Assembly (NCBI RefSeq): GCF_004193775.1
Contig: NC_041011.1
Coordinates: 10,505,656 to 10,569,655, forward strand
Length of the DNA stretch: 64,000 nt
Source: Glycine soja
Taxonomy: Eukaryota > Streptophyta > Magnoliopsida > Fabales > Fabaceae
Direction of reading: 5' to 3'
Each line of letters opens with the position of its first letter. Position 1 is the stretch's first letter. A model generated the notes under the pieces. The model saw only the letters and a list, made by a program, of their open reading frames with translations. It was not told the origin of the DNA and did no database searches. Position numbers and translations under genes: made by a program. Shown in pieces: positions 49,701 through 61,861 of this stretch.

Positions 49701-52700
49701 ACAAGTTCACCAAAACAACAAGACTAAGGACTAGGATCAATTACAATTCCCAAAACATAAGCATGTTCACCAAAACAAAACAAGTTCACACGATCTCAAA
49801 ATCACACTTGTTATGGTGATTTTGATATATAGAATCATAAAAGAAAGGAACTCAAGAGTTCAAGGGATCAACAAGAATGGCAATTGGCAATGAAAAGATA
49901 AAAAATACAATTCATTTCTCACAAGGCTAGTATTTTACTTAAGTACACAAGTGTTTCAGGTGCACATGATATTCAATCAATCCCAATTGGAATTACACAA
50001 TCCCAACTTTGCATACCATCTCATTCAATGCAATTGCACACACACAACATGGATCACTAAGGACTTTATTAAAGTTGTAATTTGGCTAGGCTACAAAGGA
50101 AAATTGTTTTTTTATATCCTAGAAATCAAAGCACCTAAGGGTCTAGGAGAACACTAACTAATTTCCTTTTCAATTCATGAGACAAACAATTCCAAACACT
50201 GTTTCCCAACATTTTATTGACAAATTTAAAATAGCAACAACAAGTTCACCAAAACAACAAGACTAAGGACTAGGATCAATTACAATTCCCAAAACATAAG
50301 CATGTTCACCAAAACAAAACAAGTTCACACGATCTCAAAATCACACTTGTTATGGTGATTTTGATATATAGAATCATAAAAGAAAGGAACTCAAGAGTTC
50401 AAGGGATCAACAAGAATGGCAATTGGCAATGAAAAGATAAAAAATACAATTCATTTCTCACAAGGCTAGTATTTTACTTAAGTACACAAGTGTTTCAGGT
50501 GCACATGATATTCAATCAATCCCAATTGGAATTACACAATCCCAACTTTGCATACCATCTCATTCAATGCAATTGCACACACACAACATGGATCACTAAG
50601 GACTTTATTAAAGTTGTAATTTGGCTAGGCTACAAAGGAAAATTGTTTTTTTATATCCTAGAAATCAAAGCACCTAAGGGTCTAGGAGAACACTAACTAA
50701 TTTCCTTTTCAATTCATGAGACAAACAATTCCAAACACTGTTTCCCAACATTTTATTGACAAATTTAAAATAGCAACAACAAGTTCACCAAAACAACAAG
50801 ACTAAGGACTAGGATCAATTACAATTCCCAAAACATAAGCATGTTCACCAAAACAAAACAAGTTCACACGATCTCAAAATCACACTTGTTATGGTGATTT
50901 TGATATATAGAATCATAAAAGAAAGGAACTCAAGAGTTCAAGGGATCAACAAGAATGGCAATTGGCAATGAAAAGATAAAAAATACAATTCATTTCTCAC
51001 AAGGCTAGTATTTTACTTAAGTACACAAGTGTTTCAGGTGCACATGATATTCAATCAATCCCAATTGGAATTACACAATCCCAACTTTGCATACCATCTC
51101 ATTCAATGCAATTGCACACACACAACATGGATCACTAAGGACTTTATTAAAGTTGTAATTTGGCTAGGCTACAAAGGAAAATTGTTTTTTTATATCCTAG
51201 AAATCAAAGCACCTAAGGGTCTAGGAGAACACTAACTAATTTCCTTTTCAATTCATGAGACAAACAATTCCAAACACTGTTTCCCAACATTTTATTGACA
51301 AATTTAAAATAGCAACAACAAGTTCACCAAAACAACAAGACTAAGGACTAGGATCAATTACAATTCCCAAAACATAAGCATGTTCACCAAAACAAAACAA
51401 GTTCACACGATCTCAAAATCACACTTGTTATGGTGATTTTGATATATAGAATCATAAAAGAAAGGAACTCAAGAGTTCAAGGGATCAACAAGAATGGCAA
51501 TTGGCAATGAAAAGATAAAAAATACAATTCATTTCTCACAAGGCTAGTATTTTACTTAAGTACACAAGTGTTTCAGGTGCACATGATATTCAATCAATCC
51601 CAATTGGAATTACACAATCCCAACTTTGCATACCATCTCATTCAATGCAATTGCACACACACAACATGGATCACTAAGGACTTTATTAAAGTTGTAATTT
51701 GGCTAGGCTACAAAGGAAAATTGTTTTTTTATATCCTAGAAATCAAAGCACCTAAGGGTCTAGGAGAACACTAACTAATTTCCTTTTCAATTCATGAGAC
51801 AAACAATTCCAAACACTGTTTCCCAACATTTTATTGACAAATTTAAAATAGCAACAACAAGTTCACCAAAACAACAAGACTAAGGACTAGGATCAATTAC
51901 AATTCCCAAAACATAAGCATGTTCACCAAAACAAAACAAGTTCACACGATCTCAAAATCACACTTGTTATGGTGATTTTGATATATAGAATCATAAAAGA
52001 AAGGAACTCAAGAGTTCAAGGGATCAACAAGAATGGCAATTGGCAATGAAAAGATAAAAAATACAATTCATTTCTCACAAGGCTAGTATTTTACTTAAGT
52101 ACACAAGTGTTTCAGGTGCACATGATATTCAATCAATCCCAATTGGAATTACACAATCCCAACTTTGCATACCATCTCATTCAATGCAATTGCACACACA
52201 CAACATGGATCACTAAGGACTTTATTAAAGTTGTAATTTGGCTAGGCTACAAAGGAAAATTGTTTTTTTATATCCTAGAAATCAAAGCACCTAAGGGTCT
52301 AGGAGAACACTAACTAATTTCCTTTTCAATTCATGAGACAAACAATTCCAAACACTGTTTCCCAACATTTTATTGACAAATTTAAAATAGCAACAACAAG
52401 TTCACCAAAACAACAAGACTAAGGACTAGGATCAATTACAATTCCCAAAACATAAGCATGTTCACCAAAACAAAACAAGTTCACACGATCTCAAAATCAC
52501 ACTTGTTATGGTGATTTTGATATATAGAATCATAAAAGAAAGGAACTCAAGAGTTCAAGGGATCAACAAGAATGGCAATTGGCAATGAAAAGATAAAAAA
52601 TACAATTCATTTCTCACAAGGCTAGTATTTTACTTAAGTACACAAGTGTTTCAGGTGCACATGATATTCAATCAATCCCAATTGGAATTACACAATCCCA

Positions 52701-55700
52701 ACTTTGCATACCATCTCATTCAATGCAATTGCACACACACAACATGGATCACTAAGGACTTTATTAAAGTTGTAATTTGGCTAGGCTACAAAGGAAAATT
52801 GTTTTTTTATATCCTAGAAATCAAAGCACCTAAGGGTCTAGGAGAACACTAACTAATTTCCTTTTCAATTCATGAGACAAACAATTCCAAACACTGTTTC
52901 CCAACATTTTATTGACAAATTTAAAATAGCAACAACAAGTTCACCAAAACAACAAGACTAAGGACTAGGATCAATTACAATTCCCAAAACATAAGCATGT
53001 TCACCAAAACAAAACAAGTTCACACGATCTCAAAATCACACTTGTTATGGTGATTTTGATATATAGAATCATAAAAGAAAGGAACTCAAGAGTTCAAGGG
53101 ATCAACAAGAATGGCAATTGGCAATGAAAAGATAAAAAATACAATTCATTTCTCACAAGGCTAGTATTTTACTTAAGTACACAAGTGTTTCAGGTGCACA
53201 TGATATTCAATCAATCCCAATTGGAATTACACAATCCCAACTTTGCATACCATCTCATTCAATGCAATTGCACACACACAACATGGATCACTAAGGACTT
53301 TATTAAAGTTGTAATTTGGCTAGGCTACAAAGGAAAATTGTTTTTTTATATCCTAGAAATCAAAGCACCTAAGGGTCTAGGAGAACACTAACTAATTTCC
53401 TTTTCAATTCATGAGACAAACAATTCCAAACACTGTTTCCCAACATTTTATTGACAAATTTAAAATAGCAACAACAAGTTCACCAAAACAACAAGACTAA
53501 GGACTAGGATCAATTACAATTCCCAAAACATAAGCATGTTCACCAAAACAAAACAAGTTCACACGATCTCAAAATCACACTTGTTATGGTGATTTTGATA
53601 TATAGAATCATAAAAGAAAGGAACTCAAGAGTTCAAGGGATCAACAAGAATGGCAATTGGCAATGAAAAGATAAAAAATACAATTCATTTCTCACAAGGC
53701 TAGTATTTTACTTAAGTACACAAGTGTTTCAGGTGCACATGATATTCAATCAATCCCAATTGGAATTACACAATCCCAACTTTGCATACCATCTCATTCA
53801 ATGCAATTGCACACACACAACATGGATCACTAAGGACTTTATTAAAGTTGTAATTTGGCTAGGCTACAAAGGAAAATTGTTTTTTTTATATCCTAGAAAT
53901 CAAAGCACCTAAGGGTCTAGGAGAACACTAACTAATTTCCTTTTCAATTCATGAGACAAACAATTCCAAACACTGTTTCCCAACATTTTATTGACAAATT
54001 TAAAATAGCAACAACAAGTTCACCAAAACAACAAGACTAAGGACTAGGATCAATTACAATTCCCAAAACATAAGCATGTTCACCAAAACAAAACAAGTTC
54101 ACACGATCTCAAAATCACACTTGTTATGGTGATTTTGATATATAGAATCATAAAAGAAAGGAACTCAAGAGTTCAAGGGATCAACAAGAATGGCAATTGG
54201 CAATGAAAAGATAAAAAATACAATTCATTTCTCACAAGGCTAGTATTTTACTTAAGTACACAAGTGTTTCAGGTGCACATGATATTCAATCAATCCCAAT
54301 TGGAATTACACAATCCCAACTTTGCATACCATCTCATTCAATGCAATTGCACACACACAACATGGATCACTAAGGACTTTATTAAAGTTGTAATTTGGCT
54401 AGGCTACAAAGGAAAATTGTTTTTTTATATCCTAGAAATCAAAGCACCTAAGGGTCTAGGAGAACACTAACTAATTTCCTTTTCAATTCATGAGACAAAC
54501 AATTCCAAACACTGTTTCCCAACATTTTATTGACAAATTTAAAATAGCAACAACAAGTTCACCAAAACAACAAGACTAAGGACTAGGATCAATTACAATT
54601 CCCAAAACATAAGCATGTTCACCAAACAAAACAAGTTCACACGATCTCAAAATCACACTTGTTATGGTGATTTTGATATATAGAATCATAAAAGAAAGGA
54701 ACTCAAGAGTTCAAGGGATCAACAAGAATGGCAATTGGCAATGAAAAGATAAAAAATACAATTCATTTCTCACAAGGCTAGTATTTTACTTAAGTACACA
54801 AGTGTTTCAGGTGCACATGATATTCAATCAATCCCAATTGGAATTACACAATCCCAACTTTGCATACCATCTCATTCAATGCAATTGCACACACACAACA
54901 TGGATCACTAAGGACTTTATTAAAGTTGTAATTTGGCTAGGCTACAAAGGAAAATTGTTTTTTTATATCCTAGAAATCAAAGCACCTAAGGGTCTAGGAG
55001 AACACTAACTAATTTCCTTTTCAATTCATGAGACAAACAATTCCAAACACTGTTTCCCAACATTTTATTGACAAATTTAAAATAGCAACAACAAGTTCAC
55101 CAAAACAACAAGACTAAGGACTAGGATCAATTACAATTCCCAAAACATAAGCATGTTCACCAAAACAAAACAAGTTCACACGATCTCAAAATCACACTTG
55201 TTATGGTGATTTTGATATATAGAATCATAAAAGAAAGGAACTCAAGAGTTCAAGGGATCAACAAGAATGGCAATTGGCAATGAAAAGATAAAAAATACAA
55301 TTCATTTCTCACAAGGCTAGTATTTTACTTAAGTACACAAGTGTTTCAGGTGCACATGATATTCAATCAATCCCAATTGGAATTACACAATCCCAACTTT
55401 GCATACCATCTCATTCAATGCAATTGCACACACACAACATGGATCACTAAGGACTTTATTAAAGTTGTAATTTGGCTAGGCTACAAAGGAAAATTGTTTT
55501 TTTATATCCTAGAAATCAAAGCACCTAAGGGTCTAGGAGAACACTAACTAATTTCCTTTTCAATTCATGAGACAAACAATTCCAAACACTGTTTCCCAAC
55601 ATTTTATTGACAAATTTAAAATAGCAACAACAAGTTCACCAAAACAACAAGACTAAGGACTAGGATCAATTACAATTCCCAAAACATAAGCATGTTCACC

Positions 55701-56172
55701 AAAACAAAACAAGTTCACACGATCTCAAAATCACACTTGTTATGGTGATTTTGATATATAGAATCATAAAAGAAAGGAACTCAAGAGTTCAAGGGATCAA
55801 CAAGAATGGCAATTGGCAATGAAAAGATAAAAAATACAATTCATTTCTCACAAGGCTAGTATTTTACTTAAGTACACAAGTGTTTCAGGTGCACATGATA
55901 TTCAATCAATCCCAATTGGAATTACACAATCCCAACTTTGCATACCATCTCATTCAATGCAATTGCACACACACAACATGGATCACTAAGGACTTTATTA
56001 AAGTTGTAATTTGGCTAGGCTACAAAGGAAAATTGTTTTTTTATATCCTAGAAATCAAAGCACCTAAGGGTCTAGGAGAACACTAACTAATTTCCTTTTC
56101 AATTCATGAGACAAACAATTCCAAACACTGTTTCCCAACATTTTATTGACAAATTTAAAATAGCAACAACAA
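43797..56172 (+). repeat. tandem array of a 539-bp monomer, about 23 copies
   Basis: The same 539-base unit repeats head-to-tail from about 43797 to 56172. A landmark inside it (GTGTTTCAGGTGCACATGA) recurs every 539 bases, 23 times (44030, 44569 and so on to 55880). Exceptions are one 531-base interval (8-base deletion near 46506), one 540-base interval (extra T at 53880-53887) and one 538-base interval (missing A near 54625). The first copy has at least two private substitutions; the others appear identical by eye. Each monomer contains GTTCACCAAAACA twice, about 60 bases apart. A 68-codon open frame in every copy has no protein-like features. Such homogeneity indicates very recent amplification. 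Confidence 0.97.
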
Positions 56173-56628
56173 CTTGAAATTGTTTTTGAATTTGATTGAT
56201 TTTATATTTTTTTTAAACATTGTAGCTTTCCCAAATGTGTATGCTTTTGTTTTACAACAATCCCTTGAGCATTACAAAACAAACTCCCCCAAATTTGGAA
56301 CAAATTTGCCTCAAACCATATGATATGCTTTTCTATTCCCTAAAGTAAGGTAGACATTTTTTTCCTTTTTAGGCTCAAGGATTCAAGTACAAACTCATTT
56401 ATTATTTTTGTGTCAAAGGTTAATGCAAGGGAATTTATAATTAAAAAGGTTTTTTTTTTTCTTTAAGTGGCTGATCATTTAAATTAAAAACACAGAATGC
56501 CTTAATCATATCCACATAATGGATGCACTTAAACAATCTTCAAAGAATCATGCAAAATCGAGTGTGCAAAACCAATGGAAAAATAAAATACAAATATATT
56601 TTTCTTACAATTAATTTAAGTAGTTATG
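55588..56628 (+). repeat. array end plus flank, identical to the segment after the gap
   Basis: These 1,041 bases (the last part of the array and 456 bases of flank) recur as 56729-57769 with a constant offset of 1141 and no difference seen by eye, including the 11-T run near 56450 and 57590. Confidence 0.9.
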
Positions 56629-56728
56629 NNNNNNNNNNNNNNNNNNNNNNNNNNNNNNNNNNNNNNNNNNNNNNNNNNNNNNNNNNNNNNNNNNNNNNNN
56701 NNNNNNNNNNNNNNNNNNNNNNNNNNNN
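56629..56728. other. assembly gap (100 N)
   Basis: Exactly 100 unknown bases, a conventional length for a gap of unknown size. The sequence before it has already left the array; the sequence after it starts again inside a monomer. Confidence 0.99.
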
Positions 56729-57769
56729 ACTGTTTCCCAACATTTTATTGACAAATTTAAAATAGCAACAACAAGTTCACCAAAACAACAAGACTAAGGA
56801 CTAGGATCAATTACAATTCCCAAAACATAAGCATGTTCACCAAAACAAAACAAGTTCACACGATCTCAAAATCACACTTGTTATGGTGATTTTGATATAT
56901 AGAATCATAAAAGAAAGGAACTCAAGAGTTCAAGGGATCAACAAGAATGGCAATTGGCAATGAAAAGATAAAAAATACAATTCATTTCTCACAAGGCTAG
57001 TATTTTACTTAAGTACACAAGTGTTTCAGGTGCACATGATATTCAATCAATCCCAATTGGAATTACACAATCCCAACTTTGCATACCATCTCATTCAATG
57101 CAATTGCACACACACAACATGGATCACTAAGGACTTTATTAAAGTTGTAATTTGGCTAGGCTACAAAGGAAAATTGTTTTTTTATATCCTAGAAATCAAA
57201 GCACCTAAGGGTCTAGGAGAACACTAACTAATTTCCTTTTCAATTCATGAGACAAACAATTCCAAACACTGTTTCCCAACATTTTATTGACAAATTTAAA
57301 ATAGCAACAACAACTTGAAATTGTTTTTGAATTTGATTGATTTTATATTTTTTTTAAACATTGTAGCTTTCCCAAATGTGTATGCTTTTGTTTTACAACA
57401 ATCCCTTGAGCATTACAAAACAAACTCCCCCAAATTTGGAACAAATTTGCCTCAAACCATATGATATGCTTTTCTATTCCCTAAAGTAAGGTAGACATTT
57501 TTTTCCTTTTTAGGCTCAAGGATTCAAGTACAAACTCATTTATTATTTTTGTGTCAAAGGTTAATGCAAGGGAATTTATAATTAAAAAGGTTTTTTTTTT
57601 TCTTTAAGTGGCTGATCATTTAAATTAAAAACACAGAATGCCTTAATCATATCCACATAATGGATGCACTTAAACAATCTTCAAAGAATCATGCAAAATC
57701 GAGTGTGCAAAACCAATGGAAAAATAAAATACAAATATATTTTTCTTACAATTAATTTAAGTAGTTATG
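56729..57769 (+). repeat. probable false duplication after the gap
   Basis: Repeats 55588-56628 exactly as far as can be read, then continues into new sequence at 57770. The likely reading is that the left contig ends and the right contig begins within the same genomic stretch, so this copy is an assembly overlap. Confidence 0.8.
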
Positions 57770-58164
57770 AAGGTACATCTCATTTTGGAGTTTATGTAGA
57801 ATGAAAAAAAAGAGTGATGGAAAGAAAAAAAAAGTAAAAGAAAAGAGAGAAAATGACATATGATGAGTGATATATAATTGGAAATATAAAGAGAAATAAG
57901 AAGAAAATTCAATGAAAGAAAATAGATAAAAATATGAGCATAATTATTATATTAATATTCTATATTGTAACTCTACTTATAATCAACATAAAATTATTAT
58001 AAAATTGAATTTATTTTTTTGGATTTATTTTGTTAGAAACATAATTTTATCTCAAAACAAATGGGCTAAAGAAAATAAGGTGACCTTAAATATCAAACTA
58101 TTATGTAATACATAATTGCATGAAAATGATTAATTATAACCTTGTAAAATTAATTTAACTTTTT
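57770..58164. other. right flank of the array, no gene
   Basis: Purine-rich (GAAAGAAAA-type) and AT-rich sequence. No coding region or classified repeat was recognised. Confidence 0.5.
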
Positions 58165-59071
58165 AAAAAGGTTTAAGTCTCTTATTGGTTCTTGAAATAT
58201 ACTCAAATTTTTTTTGGGTCCCTAGTAAGATTTTTCTTGTCTTTTCGTCCTTGGATTTTTTTTATTTTATATTTGGTCTTGCCATTAGGTTGGCTCTATT
58301 ATGTGTTGACGCATATGTGAAAATTTTTAAATTTTTTTGGTGGTTTTTAAAATTGGTTGTATTTATTTAAATAATTAAATTACAATTTTTGGTATTTTAA
58401 AATTTTCTAAAACCATTTAAATGCAACCACACCATGGACCAGTTGTTTTAGTGAGTGAGACAATGTTTTTCAGTTTTCAAAAGAGAATTTTGTTGTAGGA
58501 AGACCTGAGTTTGCTATAGCGAGAAAAGAACAATTGGTGGATTTTGTAAAAAAATTGGAGCAAAAATGGAAATCAAAGAAAAAAGGCATTGCTGACTTGA
58601 ATTCCATAGCATTCAACATATGGAAGTCAATTTCTAATCATTTTCCTAGTTCAATGCAACCAAGATTCAGCTCAATTGATTAATCCTAATTCCTTAGGTG
58701 ATTAATCTTTTATTCCTATGCTAAATTCCTAATTCCTTAGGTAACTTAACCAAGATTTCAGAACATGAACAATGAATCTCTTCAATGCAAAAATTGATTT
58801 CATTCCTAAAATTAAGCTCTCACACAATTCCAATTCAAATCTAGAATAAATTTTTTTCAACACAATTGAATTCCTAAAAGCTAGTTTGATCAAGCCTAAG
58901 CATGCATTTAAGCAAATATTTGGAATATGATCACATGTATAACAAAGAAAATAAATCAGAAAATGAAGAATCACATACTTGGTTACTACTTCATTCAATT
59001 AACAACTTCAATGTTTAGCTCCAATGGATCTTGATTTGGTCTAAAATAACATTAAAATCAAAAGTTACAAT

Positions 59072-59102
<31 letters not shown>

Positions 59103-60310
59103 ATGCAAATCTATAAGTCTGAATCGAAAAAATGACGAAAGGTGCCAATTATGATGTTACAAGTTATTTTAGTTAGAGCCAAATCTATATTTTTTTTCTG
59201 TCACATTAGACTTTCATTGTAGCGAGGACACTTCTTGCTACAACGAGGCTTCATCTTTTGCAAATGATACTTCACTTGAATCTTCTTGCTCTATGACCAA
59301 CTTTCGCTATGGTAAGAGTTGTACTCGTTGTGGCGTGTGCTTGCTCAATATCTTAGTCTTCAACATTCATATTCGTTGTGGCAAGTCTTCACATTCATTC
59401 ACTTAATAATTGGTCCTCTTTTGCTGTGGTGAAGGGTCATCTAGCTATGGTCAGCTTAAGTCTGCAACTTATCAATACTTTAAACTAAAAAATATCTTTG
59501 TAACATCAAAATTTAAAACAAAAAAATAAAAACTCTCTTTTTTTAATTTCTGAAATGATTTTTTATAATAGTTTATTCACAATAGCAACAATATATTAAC
59601 AAAAATCCTAAAAAAGTTAGGCTAATTGCTCACAAAAACAAAGTGTGAGAAACAATTATCACCTCACCTGCACACAACATTGTGGAAGGATAATAAAAGG
59701 GTCATCTTCAATTACCTGTGTTTTGGGTAGCATTGGGGTAGTTATGAAAAAATGGTCAAGGTTGTGACATCTTTAATTCAAGTGTTTGGACTTTTTTTTT
59801 TTTGCTTTAATTGATGAGGTGCTTGTCATTGAAGGGAAAGTTAAAGTTGTGGCCTTAATGAATCATCCTTGAGTTCCAATGATGTTTTTGTTTTTATTTT
59901 GGATTGTGAAGAGTTGCATGACAGTTGGGGATTTATGTACTAGATCTATTTTCTTGGAAAATGCATATGTATTATTGAGAAGAGTTGCATGAGATTTTGG
60001 ATTGTAAATTGTTTTTTCTTCCCAATTTTTTTCCAAGGTAAGTGCATATGTATTATTGTCAAGAGTTGGCATGAGGTTGTGGATTGTGAATTGTCTTTAT
60101 GTTCCAAATATGTTTTCTTTTTTCCTTTTTTTCTTTAATTGATTTGACGGTTTTTAAGCTGCTAGAAATTTTAATTTGAAATTCTAAATGAATATTGATG
60201 ATTTTAAAACCCACCACAAATTGTTGTTTAAAAATTTAATGGACATATGAACATTTAACAGAGCCAACCAAATGGTCGGGACTAAACACAAAATATAAAA
60301 ATTTTTAAAA
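58165..60310. mobile_element. possible MULE-type element with inverted ends
   Basis: The left part (about 58250-58375; TTATATTTGGTCTTGCCATT, then GGTTGGCTCTATTA) resembles the reverse complement of about 60160-60300 (ATTTTGTGTTTAGTCCCGAC, then GGTTGGCTCTGTTA). The outermost part of the right repeat seems lost. No transposase is visible; the interior contains a GA microsatellite (59072-59093) and the tandem repeat at 59880-60110. The boundaries are uncertain. Confidence 0.4.
59880..60110 (+). repeat. degenerate tandem repeat, about 115-bp unit
   Basis: Two to three imperfect copies of a unit containing GCATATGTATTATTG, then AGAGTTG, GCATGAG and GGATTGTGAATTGT. The landmarks recur near 59910, 59980 and 60060. 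Confidence 0.55.
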
Positions 60311-60341
60311 TATTGATTGCATGCATTTTATGAATTCCATT

Positions 60342-60755
60342 TTGGCTTAATGATACTTTTGGTCCTTAAGGTATCACAATTGAGAATTGAAATACCTAAA
60401 GTTTCAATTGAGCTAGTTGGATCCCTCAGCTATCACAAATGTGTGACTTTAGTCCCCTATATATCAATTGCGTCAATTGGGTCCTCATGTACACAATTGT
60501 ATAAATTTCATTTAAGTATTGTAATTGTGGGATTTTAGTCCCCAAGGTATCACAATAATGTGATTTTTCCCTGAAAAATGATAGTTCTAATAGTGCAATT
60601 ATAAATTTTAAGGTACTAAAATCGCACAATAGAGACACCTAAGGCACTCAATTGTCACAATTGAAATCTAAGGGACTAAAATCACACAATTGTGATACGT
60701 AGGGGATCCAATTGACATAATTGAAATTTAGGAGACTAAAAATATAATTAAAAAT
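60342..60755. repeat. MITE with long inverted arms
   Basis: The left arm (TTTTGGTCCTTAAGGTATCA, then CAATTGAG) faces the right arm, which on the plus strand reads CAATTGTGATACGTAGGGGA and then GGAGACTAAAAATAT. Internal ATCACAATTG/CAATTGTGAT blocks recur several times. It is palindromic overall and non-coding. Confidence 0.6.
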
Positions 60756-61238
60756 GTATTTTAATTACTTAAAATACATTAAATATTTTACTTATCAATT
60801 TAAAATACATTAAATAATTCTTTGACCCCCTACGAAATGGAATGGAAATTTAATTATTTGTGCTGTTTTATTTTAAGCCTACCTCCAAACTCGACCTACC
60901 TTAGTTGAAGATGAGAAAATGAAAATCCCCAACCAAAGTTCAAAAGGTTGGAATTTCTAATAGAATTGGATTTTTATGTATTTAAGATGCCCTTTCATTC
61001 AAACACTACATCATGTAGAAACTACATCACAATTACAAACTCCACTAACAAAGCAAAGAAACAACATAAAGGAAACATAGTTTACCAACACATGATGAAG
61101 ACTATTCAACATAACGAAAACATAAGTCCTAGATAATCAATCCTAACCACACCCCAAACAATAATTTGATTAAGCTATTGCTTATTCGAAAACATATTAA
61201 ATTAAAAAACATTGACTAAAACTTTAAATAGGGCATCA

Positions 61239-61775
61239 TCAATTTAGGTTCCCACGTTTTTCTTTGAGTTGTCTCTTAAACTCCTCTAACATCTTCTTAT
61301 ACTTGTCAAGTTGGGAATCGGTCATGCTTTCAATAGGCCTAGCCCACCAGAACTGATCCTCTGCAGCCTTCGCTAAATGATTTAAATCCTTTGTGCGCTT
61401 CTTCTCAATAGCAATTTGGTTGGACAAGCAGTGGAGGTGTGCGTGGAGCTCAACTTCGTCCACAGTGGAGTGCACCTTGTTGAGGTCCAAGGTAAGGAGG
61501 GGAGGTGGGCCTTGTGTCTTATAGCGTTGGACAACAGAATCAACACTGGGACTGCCAAACGAAAATACTCGATTACTGGGTGAGAACATAATCACAGCGA
61601 CATCCATGCCACAAAGGGTTGCAAGCTCACTGGCTTTCTTGAAAACCCCAGTGCGAAGCTTCGAGAATGTCACCCGAAGGTTACTCTCGTTTCTCATCTT
61701 CTTCATTTCGATCTTTTGTCGACCTTTAGTCTTCTTAGCGACACCGTTCAAGTCTGGCATGTTGTTTGACTCCAT
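61239..61775 (-). CDS. type I (M-alpha) MADS-box transcription factor, AGL62-like
   Basis: Intronless frame of 178 codons, as usual for M-alpha genes. The MADS domain occupies about residues 16-75: KKTKGRQKIEMKKMRNESNL, the DNA-binding helix RVTFSKLRTGVFKKASELAT, then LCGMDVAVIMFSPSNRVFSF. After it come SVVQRY, a coiled-coil-prone stretch (VDEVELHAHLHCLSNQIAIE), and the FWW-type motif QFWWARPIESMTDSQLDKYK near the C-terminus, typical of AGL62/AGL61 relatives. These proteins bind CArG-type DNA as dimers and in Arabidopsis act in central cell and endosperm development; the same role here is inference. No K-box is present. The start at 61775 is 15 residues before the domain. The frame is intact. 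Confidence 0.92.
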   Translation of the reverse strand: MESNNMPDLNGVAKKTKGRQKIEMKKMRNESNLRVTFSKLRTGVFKKASELATLCGMDVAVIMFSPSNRVFSFGSPSVDSVVQRYKTQGPPPLLTLDLNKVHSTVDEVELHAHLHCLSNQIAIEKKRTKDLNHLAKAAEDQFWWARPIESMTDSQLDKYKKMLEEFKRQLKEKRGNLN

Positions 61776-61850
61776 GGGTTATAGGCTTTGCTATCTTATA
61801 TGATATGAAATATGAATATTGATGTGCAACATAGAGGAGATGTTAGGCTC

Positions 61851-61860
61851 AATTTATAGG
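61851..61860 (-). promoter_or_regulatory. TATA box of the MADS-box gene
   Basis: The minus strand reads CCTATAAATT about 80 bases upstream of the ATG at 61775, a normal core promoter spacing giving a leader of about 45-50 bases. Confidence 0.6.
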
Positions 61861-61861
61861 A

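Noticed and set aside
43797..56172. CRISPR-like or other direct-repeat defence array
   Set aside because: Repeats are 539 bases with no spacers, in a plant genome; it is a simple tandem array.
44030..57227. A 68-codon open frame repeated in every 539-bp monomer
   Set aside because: It is the same frame copied with the monomer and has no domain, no ribosome context and no codon-level selection; one copy is cut by a single T without consequence. It is a by-product of the satellite.
55588..57769. A true segmental duplication next to the array
   Set aside because: The copies are identical and separated exactly by a 100-N gap at a contig end, which fits an assembly overlap better than biology.
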